A program made the translations under genes and the position numbers. The notes under the pieces are model-generated. The model was not told where the DNA came from, searched no databases, and saw only the letters and a list, made by a program, of their open reading frames with translations. Shown in pieces: positions 12,744 to 24,399 of a stretch of DNA of 64,000 nucleotides. This DNA is from Dermatophagoides farinae (lineage: Eukaryota; Arthropoda; Arachnida; Sarcoptiformes; Pyroglyphidae), in NCBI RefSeq assembly GCF_024713945.1, contig NC_134683.1:3101501-3165500 (forward strand), given 5' to 3'. Position 1 is the first letter of the stretch; the number at the start of each line of letters is the position of its first letter.

Positions 12744-13796
12744 ATGATAATGTTCAAAGTAAGATTGTTAAATTCTTACATTAAATTTTTGATTGTTTTT
12801 TTCTACTTGATATAGGCAATCGTTTTGTTTGGTATCGTATCGATCATTTCTGCCCAAATGATCATCGATAGTAAACGTTCTGGTTCCGGTGGTTTTGTTG
12901 GTCATAGAATAGTTTCAGGTGGTGGTTTTACTGGCAATACTGGTTTAATATCCGGTGGAGGATTTGTTGGTCATCAAAATGTTCCAGTGGTAACAAGTGG
13001 AGGTTTTGTTGGCCATGGCAGTAATATTCAATCATTTCCTTCGAATGGACGATATTTTTATGCCACTCCAATGGGACATTCATCGAATATTCCTTCATAC
13101 ATTGAACGTCGACAAACAATTATGCCAGTGGGATCATCACGAATTATGCCTAGTTCGATTTCATCTACTCAATTTGGATCATCAATTTATCCATACAAAT
13201 CAACGATTGCTACTCAACCATCATCTTTTCGACGATTTCGTCGTAGTATTGATGGACTTCCTACCCATGATCGATCACCGACCGTATACTATGGTATTCG
13301 ACAACAGAATGGCCAACAACAAAAACAACAATCATCATCATCATCATATGGTCAATCATCAATGAGCGGATATACTGGATCCAGTTATGATTATGGTTAT
13401 GGTTCAGCTGATGAAACCGTTCCAAAACCATATCAATTTTCATTACAAAGTCAAGATGATGGTACTGGTAGTGCTAATTGGTATCAACAAGAACAATCAA
13501 ATGGTGACGGTGTTGTTGTTGGTTCATATACTATTCAAGATCCAATAACCGGTATAATGAGAATTGTAAATTATCGTGCCGATGATGATGGATTTCATGC
13601 TGAAATTCAATCCAATGAACCGGGTGTTGTTGATTCTGATCCAGCTAATGCATCCATACGAACTATTATGAATAATGTTGGCACTGTAAATTCTGGATAT
13701 TCATCCGTCAGTGGACAACAACAACAGCAGCAACAACAACAACGTGTTAATTATCAACAATATAAACAACAATCGTATGGTGTACCAACGTATTAA
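12744..13796 (+). CDS. Rebers-Riddiford (chitin_bind_4) cuticle protein
   Basis: Two exons, 12744-12758 and 12816-13796, phase 0, 331 residues. The five-codon first exon (MIMFK) joined to AIVLFGIVSIISAQ makes a clean signal peptide, an arrangement common for cuticle genes. The mature N-terminus has repeats built on GGFVGH, then a Ser/Tyr-rich stretch containing a basic RRFRRSI segment that could be a processing site. At about residues 208-272 lies the R&R domain (starts KPYQFSLQSQDDG, with GSYTIQDPITGIMRIVNYRA and DGFHAEI), which binds chitin in known members. The tail is Gln-rich. It functions in the extracellular exoskeleton. A TATA box lies upstream and AATAAA 67 bases after the stop. Confidence 0.9.
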
Positions 13797-13863
13797 AAAT
13801 TAACATGATGATGAGATGATCAAATTTTGATTTACATTGAAAAATCAAATTATTTAAAATAAT

Positions 13864-13869
13864 AATAAA
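13864..13869 (+). terminator. Poly(A) signal of the cuticle gene
   Basis: AATAAA 67 bases after the stop codon, only 12 bases before the TATA element of the next gene. Confidence 0.6.
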
Positions 13870-13880
13870 GTAATTCGTTT

Positions 13881-13890
13881 TATATATAAA
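13881..13890 (+). promoter_or_regulatory. TATA box of the orphan secreted-protein gene
   Basis: TATATATAAA is 77 bases before the next start codon, placing initiation near 13,910. It lies within or just beyond the expected 3' end of the cuticle transcript. Confidence 0.5.
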
Positions 13891-13966
13891 CAAATGAAAT
13901 TGTAAAGAATTTCGTTTATTTTTGTTTTGTTTGTATTTTTACAGATTATTACTACACATTGTTACG

Positions 13967-16147
13967 ATGAACATGATACAAATCTATCGATACATATTCA
14001 TCATAATGATGATGATCATGATCATGATCATTTCAAATGTACAAAATATACCATTTATTAATCGTGAATTAATCAATTTTGAATGGTTTCCACATACATA
14101 TGATACATGTGAATCAACATCATGTCAGAAATCAACAATGAATTGTTCATCAATATTATCGAAAAAATTTATATTGAAAACAATCGATATAGTAATGATT
14201 GATGATCAAATATATCAATTTATTAATAATAATGATGATAATAATGATCAATATATGAATGTTATTGTTTATGATATTTATAATCAAATATCATGTGAAC
14301 ATGACTGTTATCGTCGTTTTTATTTAGATGGTGGACAAATGATCCATATGAAACATATACAAGAATTAATGAATGAATATGGAATGTATAATGATTATAT
14401 TGTATCCAATAAAAAAGGATTAACACATTTTCTTCTATATAAAAAAATTGATTCGAAAACGAAAAAAATTTTATACAATTTTGATTTACATTTAATGGTA
14501 GAAAATTATTATTATCATTTTCATTTGGAAACCAAATCGAATACAATAAGAAATATGGATGATCAACCAAGTATTACAATGTTGAATATTAAAAAAATAA
14601 AAAAAACAACTAATGATTTGTTATTCTTTATGGATTTGGATTTTAAGAACGTTCGTCTTTATGAACGATATTCATTTTTATTACATAATAATGGAATAAC
14701 ATATAGAATAACATCACATGAAAAACATCCATCATTATTTATGGTTAAATCGATTAATAAAAAGATCAATACATTTTATTGGTGTATAGAGGATCATATG
14801 GATTATGCATACATATGGACAAGAAATACTCAATCAGTCAAAGAACATCCAACATGCAGTCATGATGAACACAATTATCCATTGAATTTTCAGCCATCAT
14901 ATGGATTTTGTTTCAATAATTATATTTATCTAATATCATATAGATGGCAAAGAATTGCCATTGTAAATGTAGAAGCATTATATTCAACTGGACATCATCG
15001 AATTTCAATTATTTTTTTTGAAGAATTTTTTCTTTGCCAATTTAATGAATGGACAAAACCAAATTTTCATTGGTTTCCAATATCACAACAATCATCTGGT
15101 GGAAAAAATCATCATGGAAAACAAAATCCAAAACATCAACAACAACAACAACAACATCACCACCATCATAAACATCATGAATTTATCAAATGTCGTACAT
15201 TCGTGAATGATTTATTAAAACATACAATCGGCATTTCAATGATGAATAATCGTTTATACATTTCTATACAGGATAATTTGAATCAAATAATGATATGGGA
15301 AAATTTTAATGAAACAACAATCAATAATATTGATCATTTTACACTTGGAAGATATGGTTATTGGGTTAAAATTACCGATTCCGGTTTCTATACTATATGG
15401 AATAAGATGTCATTTGTGAAACAATATGATCCTCATAATAATAATAGCCATCATATTAATCCAATAGCAATATCAATGTTAAATACAACTGTCAATTGTG
15501 ATGATGAATATGATGTTGGTTCTAAAACATATTTTGCTGGCCATTTATTATGCGAACAATTTGGACAATTGGTAGATTTATATTGGGAAACAACAAAACA
15601 ACCAGAATGTACAAAATTTGAATTACATTATACAAACATGACACATAATGATGATCATCAACAACAACGACAAAATAATGGACATAATTATCGTTTTGTT
15701 GAAATTTCTGGCCAAAATGAACTATATACAATAGTAATGAACGCAAATTATGATAAAATAGAAACGTTAAAATCACCAGTGAATGTATGGCGTAGAAAAC
15801 CAGGTAATACACATATTGAATATATGGGTAAATTATGTTGGTCAATTGATGGTAATGAAATTCGTCTTATCAATACTGGTAATAATATAGATCATAATAA
15901 ATTTAACGTTGATTATGATGATAATGAATGTGGTATTACCGCTTATTTTACATCGACAATATCATATGGATTTATTGGAAAAATCAATAAATTATATCTA
16001 GTATCATTGAAAAATTTTGAAATGATTATTGTTGATGCAAAATTATTATATGATTATCATAATCAAAATAATCGTTGGCATACTGTACGTAGAATAAGTC
16101 TTCATTTTTCAACAATTTTTAAATGTCAATCTAAACATCATCATTAA
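13967..16147 (+). CDS. Unrecognised secreted 726-residue protein
   Basis: Single-exon frame of 726 residues from ATG at 13967. The N-terminus MNMIQIYRYIFIIMMMIMIMIISNVQ is a strong signal sequence; the start is chosen because upstream in-frame sequence lacks ATG and holds a TATA element. The rest is a long globular-looking chain with scattered cysteines, many aromatic residues and N-glycosylation-type NxT/S sites, interrupted by a His/Gln-rich run around residues 385-405 and by Asn/Asp runs. It ends in a His tail (KHHH). No second membrane segment is obvious, so it is likely secreted. I recognise no domain. It follows the cuticle gene by 170 bases on the same strand, which suggests, but does not show, epidermal expression. 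Confidence 0.75.
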   Translation: MNMIQIYRYIFIIMMMIMIMIISNVQNIPFINRELINFEWFPHTYDTCESTSCQKSTMNCSSILSKKFILKTIDIVMIDDQIYQFINNNDDNNDQYMNVIVYDIYNQISCEHDCYRRFYLDGGQMIHMKHIQELMNEYGMYNDYIVSNKKGLTHFLLYKKIDSKTKKILYNFDLHLMVENYYYHFHLETKSNTIRNMDDQPSITMLNIKKIKKTTNDLLFFMDLDFKNVRLYERYSFLLHNNGITYRITSHEKHPSLFMVKSINKKINTFYWCIEDHMDYAYIWTRNTQSVKEHPTCSHDEHNYPLNFQPSYGFCFNNYIYLISYRWQRIAIVNVEALYSTGHHRISIIFFEEFFLCQFNEWTKPNFHWFPISQQSSGGKNHHGKQNPKHQQQQQQHHHHHKHHEFIKCRTFVNDLLKHTIGISMMNNRLYISIQDNLNQIMIWENFNETTINNIDHFTLGRYGYWVKITDSGFYTIWNKMSFVKQYDPHNNNSHHINPIAISMLNTTVNCDDEYDVGSKTYFAGHLLCEQFGQLVDLYWETTKQPECTKFELHYTNMTHNDDHQQQRQNNGHNYRFVEISGQNELYTIVMNANYDKIETLKSPVNVWRRKPGNTHIEYMGKLCWSIDGNEIRLINTGNNIDHNKFNVDYDDNECGITAYFTSTISYGFIGKINKLYLVSLKNFEMIIVDAKLLYDYHNQNNRWHTVRRISLHFSTIFKCQSKHHH

Positions 16148-16464
16148 CACACACATGGTGGAGATCACCATCATCATCATCATTTTATAAACAATAATCC
16201 ACACATGTAAATCATTCGAAAAACCAAAGATGAATGGAAAAATCAAATCAAATCATTTCTTCAAAACAATGTAACATGTAACGACATCTGTTGTTGATTA
16301 TATTGATTAAAAAAAATTTTCAATATTTTCAAACAAGGAAAAGTTATATGCATTCATTCATTTTTTTTTAATTAAAATTATATATGTCAACCACTGATTG
16401 TGAATAAGGTCAATCAATCAATCGATCAAAGTGTAAATAAAAAATTTTTTTTTCCATTTCAAAA
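16148..16464. other. Convergent 3' region
   Basis: About 317 bases between two tail-to-tail genes. AT-rich with ATC repeats; shared 3' UTR space and nothing else visible. Confidence 0.6.
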
Positions 16465-17219
16465 TCAATATAATAAATGTTGTGCAAGTAATTCATATAA
16501 TTCAATTTCTTTGAATTTCTTTTTACCACTCAATAATAATGTCTCTAATGATGGCCGACCATATGATGATGAATATGGTGATGATGGCCGACCATATGAT
16601 GATGATGATGAATATGGTGATTTATTATAGCTTGGATCATCATTGACACGTACTTTGATAAGACCATCCAGAATACTTAGGCCAAGATTTTTTCGATATG
16701 GATCTTTATCCAGATCCATTGTGTAGAAAATTCTATCATATATAAACAATTGTTGAGAAAAAAAAACAAAGTTAAATGATTCAACAACAACAAAAACAAA
16801 AAAAAAACAACTTACGGAACATGAACACCAACATGTTTACCACCATTGTTTAGGTTATGTACATCGACATCAATCAAACCACCAAGACCACCACCATTTT
16901 GGCTAGCACCTTGATAATATCCTCCATAATGGCCATTACCACCACCACCACCACCAGCACTACTACCACCGTATCCATAGGCATTATTTTTTTTATATCC
17001 ACCATAATCATTATATATCGGTGTTTTTGATGTTGTCGTCGTTGTCGTTGTTTTTGATGATGAAGTGGAAATTTGACAATTGACAAAATTATTATTATTA
17101 TTATGAATAATAATCATAATCATTAACATCATCAAAAAGGTCATCATCATCTGTATTCGAAACAATTTTATTGTCATTGTGGTGGGACATTTATTATTAT
17201 TATTTGATGTAGAATTCAT
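16465..17219 (-). CDS. Small glycine-rich secreted protein, unrecognised
   Basis: Two exons, 17219-16816 and 16732-16465 (phase 2 junction), 223 residues. An internal hydrophobic stretch (MMMTFLMMLMIMIII) after an Asn-rich lead acts as a likely signal sequence; a second Met nearer to it may be the real start. Then comes a Thr-rich linker, a Gly/Tyr-rich stretch (YGGSSAGGGGGGNGHYGG), and IDVDVHNLNNGGKHVGVHVP running across the intron. The second exon encodes YTMDLDKDPYRKNLGLSILD followed by Ser/Tyr/Pro repeats of the type SPYSSSYGRPS. Composition resembles cuticle or silk-like structural proteins, but no R&R domain is present, so the role is inference only. Confidence 0.68.
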
Positions 17220-18704
17220 TGTTTTATTGTTGAAAATGGAAAATTTGTAATTATTATTTGTGTTTTGTGTACACGATGAGAATAATGATGTGATGATTTC
17301 AACAAAAAAAAAAAAAAAAATTTTGTTTAAAACAACAAATAAAGAATATGTTCCAACAGAAAATTTTATTCAAAAAACTTTTTTCATACACAACGAACGT
17401 CACACTGATGATCATGATGATGATGATGATTGAATGGTGAATGAAAATGATGTGGTGGAAATAGAACTATGTCACAATCGAAACTAATAAGATTCTCTCT
17501 ATAATGATAATTGAATAGTATTTGAATGAGGAAAACAAAACAAAACAAAAAAAAACAGAAAAAAAATTTGGATCGATAACGCCCGTTTCGATAAGTTTCA
17601 AAAAACGAATAGGAAAAATGATTCGAACAATAAAAACTACAGAGATATAGGATATACAGATATATAGTGATAAAAGTAATTCAGCGGTGAGAAAATTTAA
17701 AATGTTTGTCCCATTTGATAATTGCGGAAAAAACAAAATTCAAAATCGAATACATTCATTGATAATTTCGATGAAAATGTCGAATGGTGGCATTGACATT
17801 GAAACGATACACGATGATGACGATGTTTGAATTTGTGGCCCCCTTTTTTTCCAACTGCCAGTTTCATTCGAATAGCAGAAACAAAAACAAAACAGAAAAA
17901 AAATCGATTGACTTTTTCTTCTTCAATTTGTAAATAATCATCATCCAAAAGGAAAAGGTCAGGAAAAATAAAATCCCTAGTCCGCGATTGACGCCGTCCA
18001 CCTATTGAACTTATTTATCCACATTCATTTACTTATTTGAGAATGAATCCCCCCATTGCCAATCATTATCAATCTCAACCTTGTGGAAACGCGCGCACTT
18101 CCCATCATTATATCCGATTCATTCGATAGTAAAACAAACAAAAGAGAAAATAAACGAAGAAGATATGAATCAAAACACAAAACAAACATTTAACCGCCAG
18201 AAACACAAGGATGGATTAAATGATTGTAAAAATTTTTTTTTTCATTATTATCATCATCATCATTGAATGTGTATATGTAATATGGAGAAAAAATTACAAT
18301 TCACGTTCCACACACAATCAAATGAATGTCGTACAATGTATATAATAATCTTTTCTATATTCTAATCGTTTTTTAATTAGACCATTTATATATATGTAAA
18401 AAAAATACAATAAATAAATTCTAATTGTAATGTAATAATATTTTCATTTTTGTGTGTCTGTGTTTGTATTATATATATGATTATAAATCATAAAAAAAAT
18501 AATAACAATTATTATCAATGACAATGAGCGACATATTCCAAAGTTTTTTTTTTCAATGGATCTATTATGGATTCAATGGACCACAATGAAACAAACATTG
18601 TTTAAACAAAGCTTTGAATAATTTTTTGTTTTTTTTTTGTTTTGTTTTGTTTTTGTTTCGTTGACAATTTAGAAAATCGGTGAAAGACAATGATAATGAT
18701 GTCA
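17220..18704. other. Intergenic, no gene seen
   Basis: AT-rich sequence with poly-A and ATG/ATC repeats. Short open frames here are low complexity and share no recognisable motif. A GC-rich patch ACGCGCGCAC occurs near 18,089-18,098. Confidence 0.55.
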
Positions 18705-19034
18705 TTAAGATGAAGATGATGTCGTTGATGATGAAAATGATGATGGCTTTAATGAAGGCGATAAATTTTGTTCGAATATTGTTTTCGAGACAAAAGATTT
18801 TTGTTTTAAACTTTCCACTTTAGTTAAATCTTCAATCTTTTCTGCTTCCAATAATTGTCGTAATAAACGTTCATCTCGTTCTAATTCAACACTTGGTTTT
18901 TGACCACCTTTCGGTTTATTTGGATCACGTATTGTCCATTCAATATTGTAGCCAATTGCACCAATGACCATAGCAACTGGTAACATTATATATGGTGCAT
19001 AAACACGTGCAACTGATATTAATGCTGGTATCAT
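18705..19034 (-). CDS. SMIM12: SMIM12-like small integral membrane protein
   Basis: Single exon, 109 residues. The N-terminal segment ARVYAPYIMLPVAMVIGAIG is one membrane helix, followed by YNIEWTIRDPNKP and a charged ERDERLLRQLLEAEKIEDL helix. This matches the SMIM12 (UPF0767) pattern, where xYAPYxxxPVAxxxGxxGYxxEW is the hallmark. The biological role of SMIM12 is not well defined. The C-terminus is extended by a serine run absent in typical members of about 90 residues. Confidence 0.85.
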   Translation of the reverse strand: MIPALISVARVYAPYIMLPVAMVIGAIGYNIEWTIRDPNKPKGGQKPSVELERDERLLRQLLEAEKIEDLTKVESLKQKSFVSKTIFEQNLSPSLKPSSFSSSTTSSSS

Positions 19035-20392
19035 TTTGTTTCATTAATTAATTTTTTGATTTTTTTTTTTTTGATCATCAGAACAGGTGAAAAAAAATAT
19101 CGATATTCGATCATATAAAGGTCGATCAAATCATCTGTTGTATGAAAAGGGTATATCCCAGCTGGATTCCAGATGGCGCCACATTGATTTTTTTTTGTAA
19201 TTAAATTCGATTCTAAATTCTTTGCCCCTCAATATGATGAAAATATTATCATTTTCAATTTGATTTCAAAATTTTTTTTTTACCAAATACCATGATGATG
19301 AAATTGACCAATGTCCATTGAAGGTATGTTCATGATGATTGAAGTTATGCAAATCGTCTGATAAAATTGTCATTTGATTCAATTCAATTTTTAGCCACAG
19401 GTTTCGATATTTCACTTCAATGAAGACGAAAAAAAAATCAAATAAAAAATTTTGAAATTTTTCCAGGGTGCTAATCATTTCATCAAAATGGATTTATTGA
19501 AAAAAATGTCATTAAATATCCAAAAAGTTGTCAATGATCGTATTGCCATCATCATCGTAATCGTTGGTATGGATCGATTTAATGGCCCATACAAATCCAT
19601 TATGAAGAAAAAAAAAACGAAATGGTCGATTTACGAAAACTAAAACGAAACGTATCATTTCCATATTCTAATCATCATTTTCATCAACATCATAATCCTG
19701 ATGATTTGTTGCCATTTGCCGGTAATGGAGTTTTGATGAATTTTCTTTTTTTAGATATAATTCTCATTTACGTTTATTTCATAGATTTATAATATTATTG
19801 TTGTCGATGTTGATGATGGTAGATCGGCGGCATAGTTTCACAAGTTTTGGACTTGGATAAACGAGAGAAATAAGAAACAAAAAAAACTAGTTTCATTCAA
19901 AACACAAGATCAACGAGAAAAAGAGAATGAAAAATATTTTTTTCCATTCGAAAATGAGAAAATGAATAAGGTCAACCTGTTGCTGTTGTTATGCGTTTAA
20001 CCACTACATGAAGCATTCGAAGCAACGGATCCTGCCATCATCATATTCATTTCAAAAACCGCTTCCAATCATTCATTCATTTAGCCGAGTAGTCAAAATT
20101 CCAGAACATTATTATTATCATTGTGTGTGTGTGTGTGTTTTGTTTTCGTAGCCAATGTTTGTGTTTTTTCTTTCTTTCACACTATGATCATGTTATTATC
20201 ATCATCATTTCAACAACACAATGGACAACGATTTTGTACTCAGTTTTTTGTTTTTGCTTTAGAAAACAAAAAATATATTCTACTTATATTTTATTTGTGT
20301 TAAATCAGATCATTGGTAATTAAATGAAAATGTCGTAACTTTATTAAAAAGTTTCATCCAAGAAAATCCAGTGAAATCAAAAATGATTCATA
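19035..20392. other. Intergenic between divergent SMIM12 and LRR gene
   Basis: AT-rich with a (TG)n tract near 20,122-20,138. A conspicuous GC-rich word, CCAGATGGCGCCA, sits at 19,169-19,181, about 135 bases upstream of the SMIM12 start, resembling YY1- or insect CTCF-type sites. No gene seen. Confidence 0.5.
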
Positions 20393-23300
20393 ATGACTAA
20401 TTCTACAACTATAACGTTTATAATAATAATAATAATATTATGCATTTGTTCCATTCATACGAATGATGAATATAAATGTCCAAAAAATCAATTCTATCTT
20501 TATCCATGTCGTTGTACGAGCAATGGTTTTAGCGGTATCGATTTACAATGTGAAAATTCCAATTTAGCCACTATATCATTGGCACTTGAAAATGTTAAAA
20601 CACCAATCAATCATTTGATGATCAACAATGCTAATATTACACGTTTATTTGGGCCATTATTTAAGGATAAAATCATTCAATCATTATCGATTCGTAATTC
20701 TAATCTACAAACAATTGATTATGAATGTTTAAATATAAATACAAATTTTAAATCCATTCAATTGGATGGTAATCGATTCATATCGATACCTGAAGCTATC
20801 GGCAACGAATTGTCTAATCTCACCAAATTGACTGTGATCAATAATAAAGAACGTATCATTAACGAAATAAAAGCAAATGATTTCAAAAAGAATGTTCAAT
20901 TAATTGAATTGAATTTACGAAACAATTCAATTGCTAAAATTGATTCATCAGCTTTCACACCGTTAACAGTTTTAGGTAAGTAATTAAATGTTTTCAATCA
21001 TATGATGACCTCATTTAATTAAATTCAAATAAAAATTTTTCGATTTTAAAATGATTTATTATTATTATTTTTAGAAAAACTTGATCTAAGTCATAATCGT
21101 TTGAAGAAAATTGAACGAAATCAATTTCGTGCTAATAAAAAACTTGGCTATCTTGATTTGTCATATAATGATTTTAAAGAATTGGGAAAATCCGATTTTA
21201 ATGATCTGGTTTCTGTGACCACATTGAATTTATCCTATAATGATTTACGAGAATTTCCTCGTTCCATTTTTGGACGTGTTTCACAGCTTAAAGTGCTTAA
21301 TTTATCTGGCAATAAATTCAAACAAATTGATTCATATATGTTACGTGGTGTACGTTTCCTAAAAGAACTTTATGCTAGCCATAATCTGATTGAAGGATTG
21401 GCTAAAAATTCATTCACATCAACCACACGTATCAAATTGATTGATTTATCACATAATCTGATGACCGAAGTGGAAACAGAAATATTCAAAGATATGCAAT
21501 GGCTTGATCTAATTGATTTAAGCTATAATCATATAAACAAAATCAAAAAAGGTTCATTTCAACGAATGTTTAAAATAGCCATAAAATTGAACAATAATAA
21601 TATATCAACTATTGAATATAAATCATTTCAAGAATTGAGCAATATCACCGAACTCGACCTGTCAAATAATCAGATTGAAACACTTCGTGCCAATATATTC
21701 GATGAATGTGATTGTACTATTTTCAAATTGAATGACAATCAAATCAGAAATCTGTCGAATGTCGACATATTTGCCAATCTGACTGGTTTACGAATGCTGA
21801 ATCTAAGTCGAAATTTCATAACAGAAATCAACCGTAAACATTTTACAACGAAAAAATTATATGAATTAAGTACAATTGATCTAAGCTATAATAATATAAC
21901 GGAAATATCTGGAAATGTATTCGAAAAATTCGTCTCCATACGACAGATAATATTGACGCATAATTTGATTGGTAAAATTAGCTATAATGCATTTGGAGCA
22001 TTGCCAACATTATTAGAATTAGATTTGTCACATAACCAAATCAGTGAAATATCCAACGGTGGTGTTTCGAATCTATTATCAGTGAAAACAATTTATCTTA
22101 ATGATAATCGTTTGGAGCGAATGTTTACCGTTTCGATGGCTGTCAATACATTACATTTGGAAAATAATCGAATACAATCGATTGGATCAAATATGTTTCC
22201 AATGATTAACGCAGTGTTGGCCATCCATTTAGATAATAATAACATTAGTCAACTGGATGATAATTCATTCAGACAATGTTTATCATTAAATACATTGACG
22301 TTGAAAGGAAATCAATTGACTGAGATACCGCAACGAGCCTTGGCACCATTGACCTCATTACAGAAACTTGATTTAAGTTTCAATCATTTAAAAAATTTAG
22401 GTATGTTATTAGCTGCTTCTTTTGTTGTCTATTATTTATTATTATTATTATTATTATTAGCACAATCAACATTTCGAATCATTTAATTTTGTTTATTCGA
22501 TTTATATGTGAATTGTTTTATAAACAAAAATAATAACATGTTTTTTTCTAAAATCTATTGATTCATTGATGACAGGTCGTAACGCCTTTGGAACATTGAA
22601 TATATTATTCGAACTTGATTTAAGCAATAATATGATCAAGAATATCAGTGAAAACTCTTTTGAAGGATTGTTGCAATTATTGGCATTAAATATGAGCCAT
22701 AATGAATTGAATCAATTAACTCCTGATGTTTTCAACACTTTGGTTTCACTTCGTACATTGGATCTATCATATAATCAGATTAACAATTTAGACAATGGAA
22801 CACATAGTCTATTTGATCAACTATTATCATTGGAAAGATTGAATATATCACATAATCAAATTTCAATTATCAAAGATCGTTCATTTCCATATTCACCATG
22901 GATTCCATATAAACTTCGCCATTTAGATCTTTCCTACAATACTATACCGGTGCTTACATCACATTTCGATAATGGACTATCAAAATTGAATTGGTTATCA
23001 TTAAAGGGTAACATTATCAATGAAATTTATCCAAATACTTTGGGTAATCTAACTGAGCTTGAATATTTGGATCTATCGGAAAATGATCTGCGAAAAATCT
23101 CAAAAGGTGTATTACAACCAATCCCTCGAAAACTAAAAGAATTGGATCTATCATTCAACAAGATTAAATCATTGTTTGTTGATGATATTATAGCTATACC
23201 ATCACTAATCAAATTGAATCTTAATTCTAATCGATTAAGTCATATTGATGAAGAATTAATCGAGCGGATCAAACAAAATTTGACAATTTATTTTGATGGT

Positions 23301-24096
23301 AATAATTTATAATACAATAATAATTGAATTGAATAATTCTCATTTATTTTCCACAGATAATTATCTTCATTGTGATTGCAAAATAATGACATTAGTTTCA
23401 TGGATATTTTCCCAGCACCATCAATCGAAACTGGAGGGCAAACAATCCACTATATATGAACATTGGCGAAATTTACAATGTCACGAACCATTGTATGTGA
23501 AAAATAAATTTATGGTCGATCTTCGTGCCACCATGGTCGATTGTGATGAAAATGAACGTGATTCATATGGGAAAAAATTCACAAGCACATCATCAATACG
23601 TATTCGAACAATAGATAAATTTCGTAAACGACGACAAGAATCGATGCGTATCGTTTGGTTCATACAGAATCAGGTGGAAGATATTGCATCGTTTCAGATT
23701 CTATTACGATCGGAAAATAATCCTAATGATTATTTTGTCAATGAGAAAGTCAATTATTTAAAACGTTCATTCATTGTAAATAATAATAATCTACAACCTG
23801 GAAATCGTTATGTTCTTTGTATAGTGCCAATTGATTCTATGGGTATCATGGTTCATTCAAATGGTGATGAAAATTTTGAACAAAATTGTATTCATTTCTT
23901 TAATAGTCATGCACATGTTATTATTGATGGTGATCAAACACAACAACAACAACAACAATCACGACAAAAATTATCGAACGCACCACGAGTACAAAAATCA
24001 AATCATCATTATCAATCATCATCAGCTGCATCATTTTCTTCATCAAGAATTTTGATTAGTCACCTTATTTTATTATCCATCACTTTATCATTATAA
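20393..24096 (+). CDS. Chaoptin-like leucine-rich repeat cell-surface protein, probably GPI-anchored
   Basis: Four exons, 20393-20975, 21075-22400, 22576-23298 and 23357-24096, all joined in phase 1, 1,123 residues. A signal peptide (FIIIIIILCICSIHT) precedes an LRRNT-like cysteine cluster (KCPKNQFYLYPCRC...DLQC). Then a very long array of LxxLxLSxNxI repeats, roughly residues 60-875, mostly of the 24-residue extracellular type. An LRRCT cap begins with exon 4 (NYLHCDCKIMTLVSW), followed by a fibronectin-like region and a Ser/Gln-rich stalk. The C-terminus is a bare hydrophobic tail (SHLILLSITLSL) after SSAASFSSS, with no basic stop-transfer, fitting a GPI signal as in Drosophila chaoptin. 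Members act in cell adhesion. The gene is convergent with SORL1. Confidence 0.85.
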
Positions 24097-24399
24097 TATA
24101 TACTGTATATATAATTGATAATTGATTGGGAAATTTTTTTTCCATGTAAATAGTATTAATACGTAGTACATATTTTTCGGTTGATTTTTTTCCATGAAAA
24201 TAATCCAAACAACTAAACACAAACATTGAAAATACAAAATAAAATTTTATTTGTATGAATTATTTGGGATTTTCTGATCAAAGCAGTAAAAAAAATGAAA
24301 GCTAAATGATTTCAAATATGGAAAAAAAATTAGTAGTTATCACAATCATTTTTAGTGCCTCTGGAAACAAAAAAAAAATTTGTCGATTATAAAATTCAT
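24097..24399. other. Convergent 3' region between LRR gene and SORL1
   Basis: 303 bases of AT-rich 3' sequence shared by tail-to-tail genes; AATAAAATTT near 24,238 is a candidate poly(A) signal for the LRR gene. Confidence 0.5.

Noticed and set aside
16400-16630. Plus-strand frame with repeated DGRPYDDEYGD units
   Set aside because: Antisense of the Ser/Tyr/Pro repeats of the minus-strand Gly-rich gene, whose exon phases close exactly.
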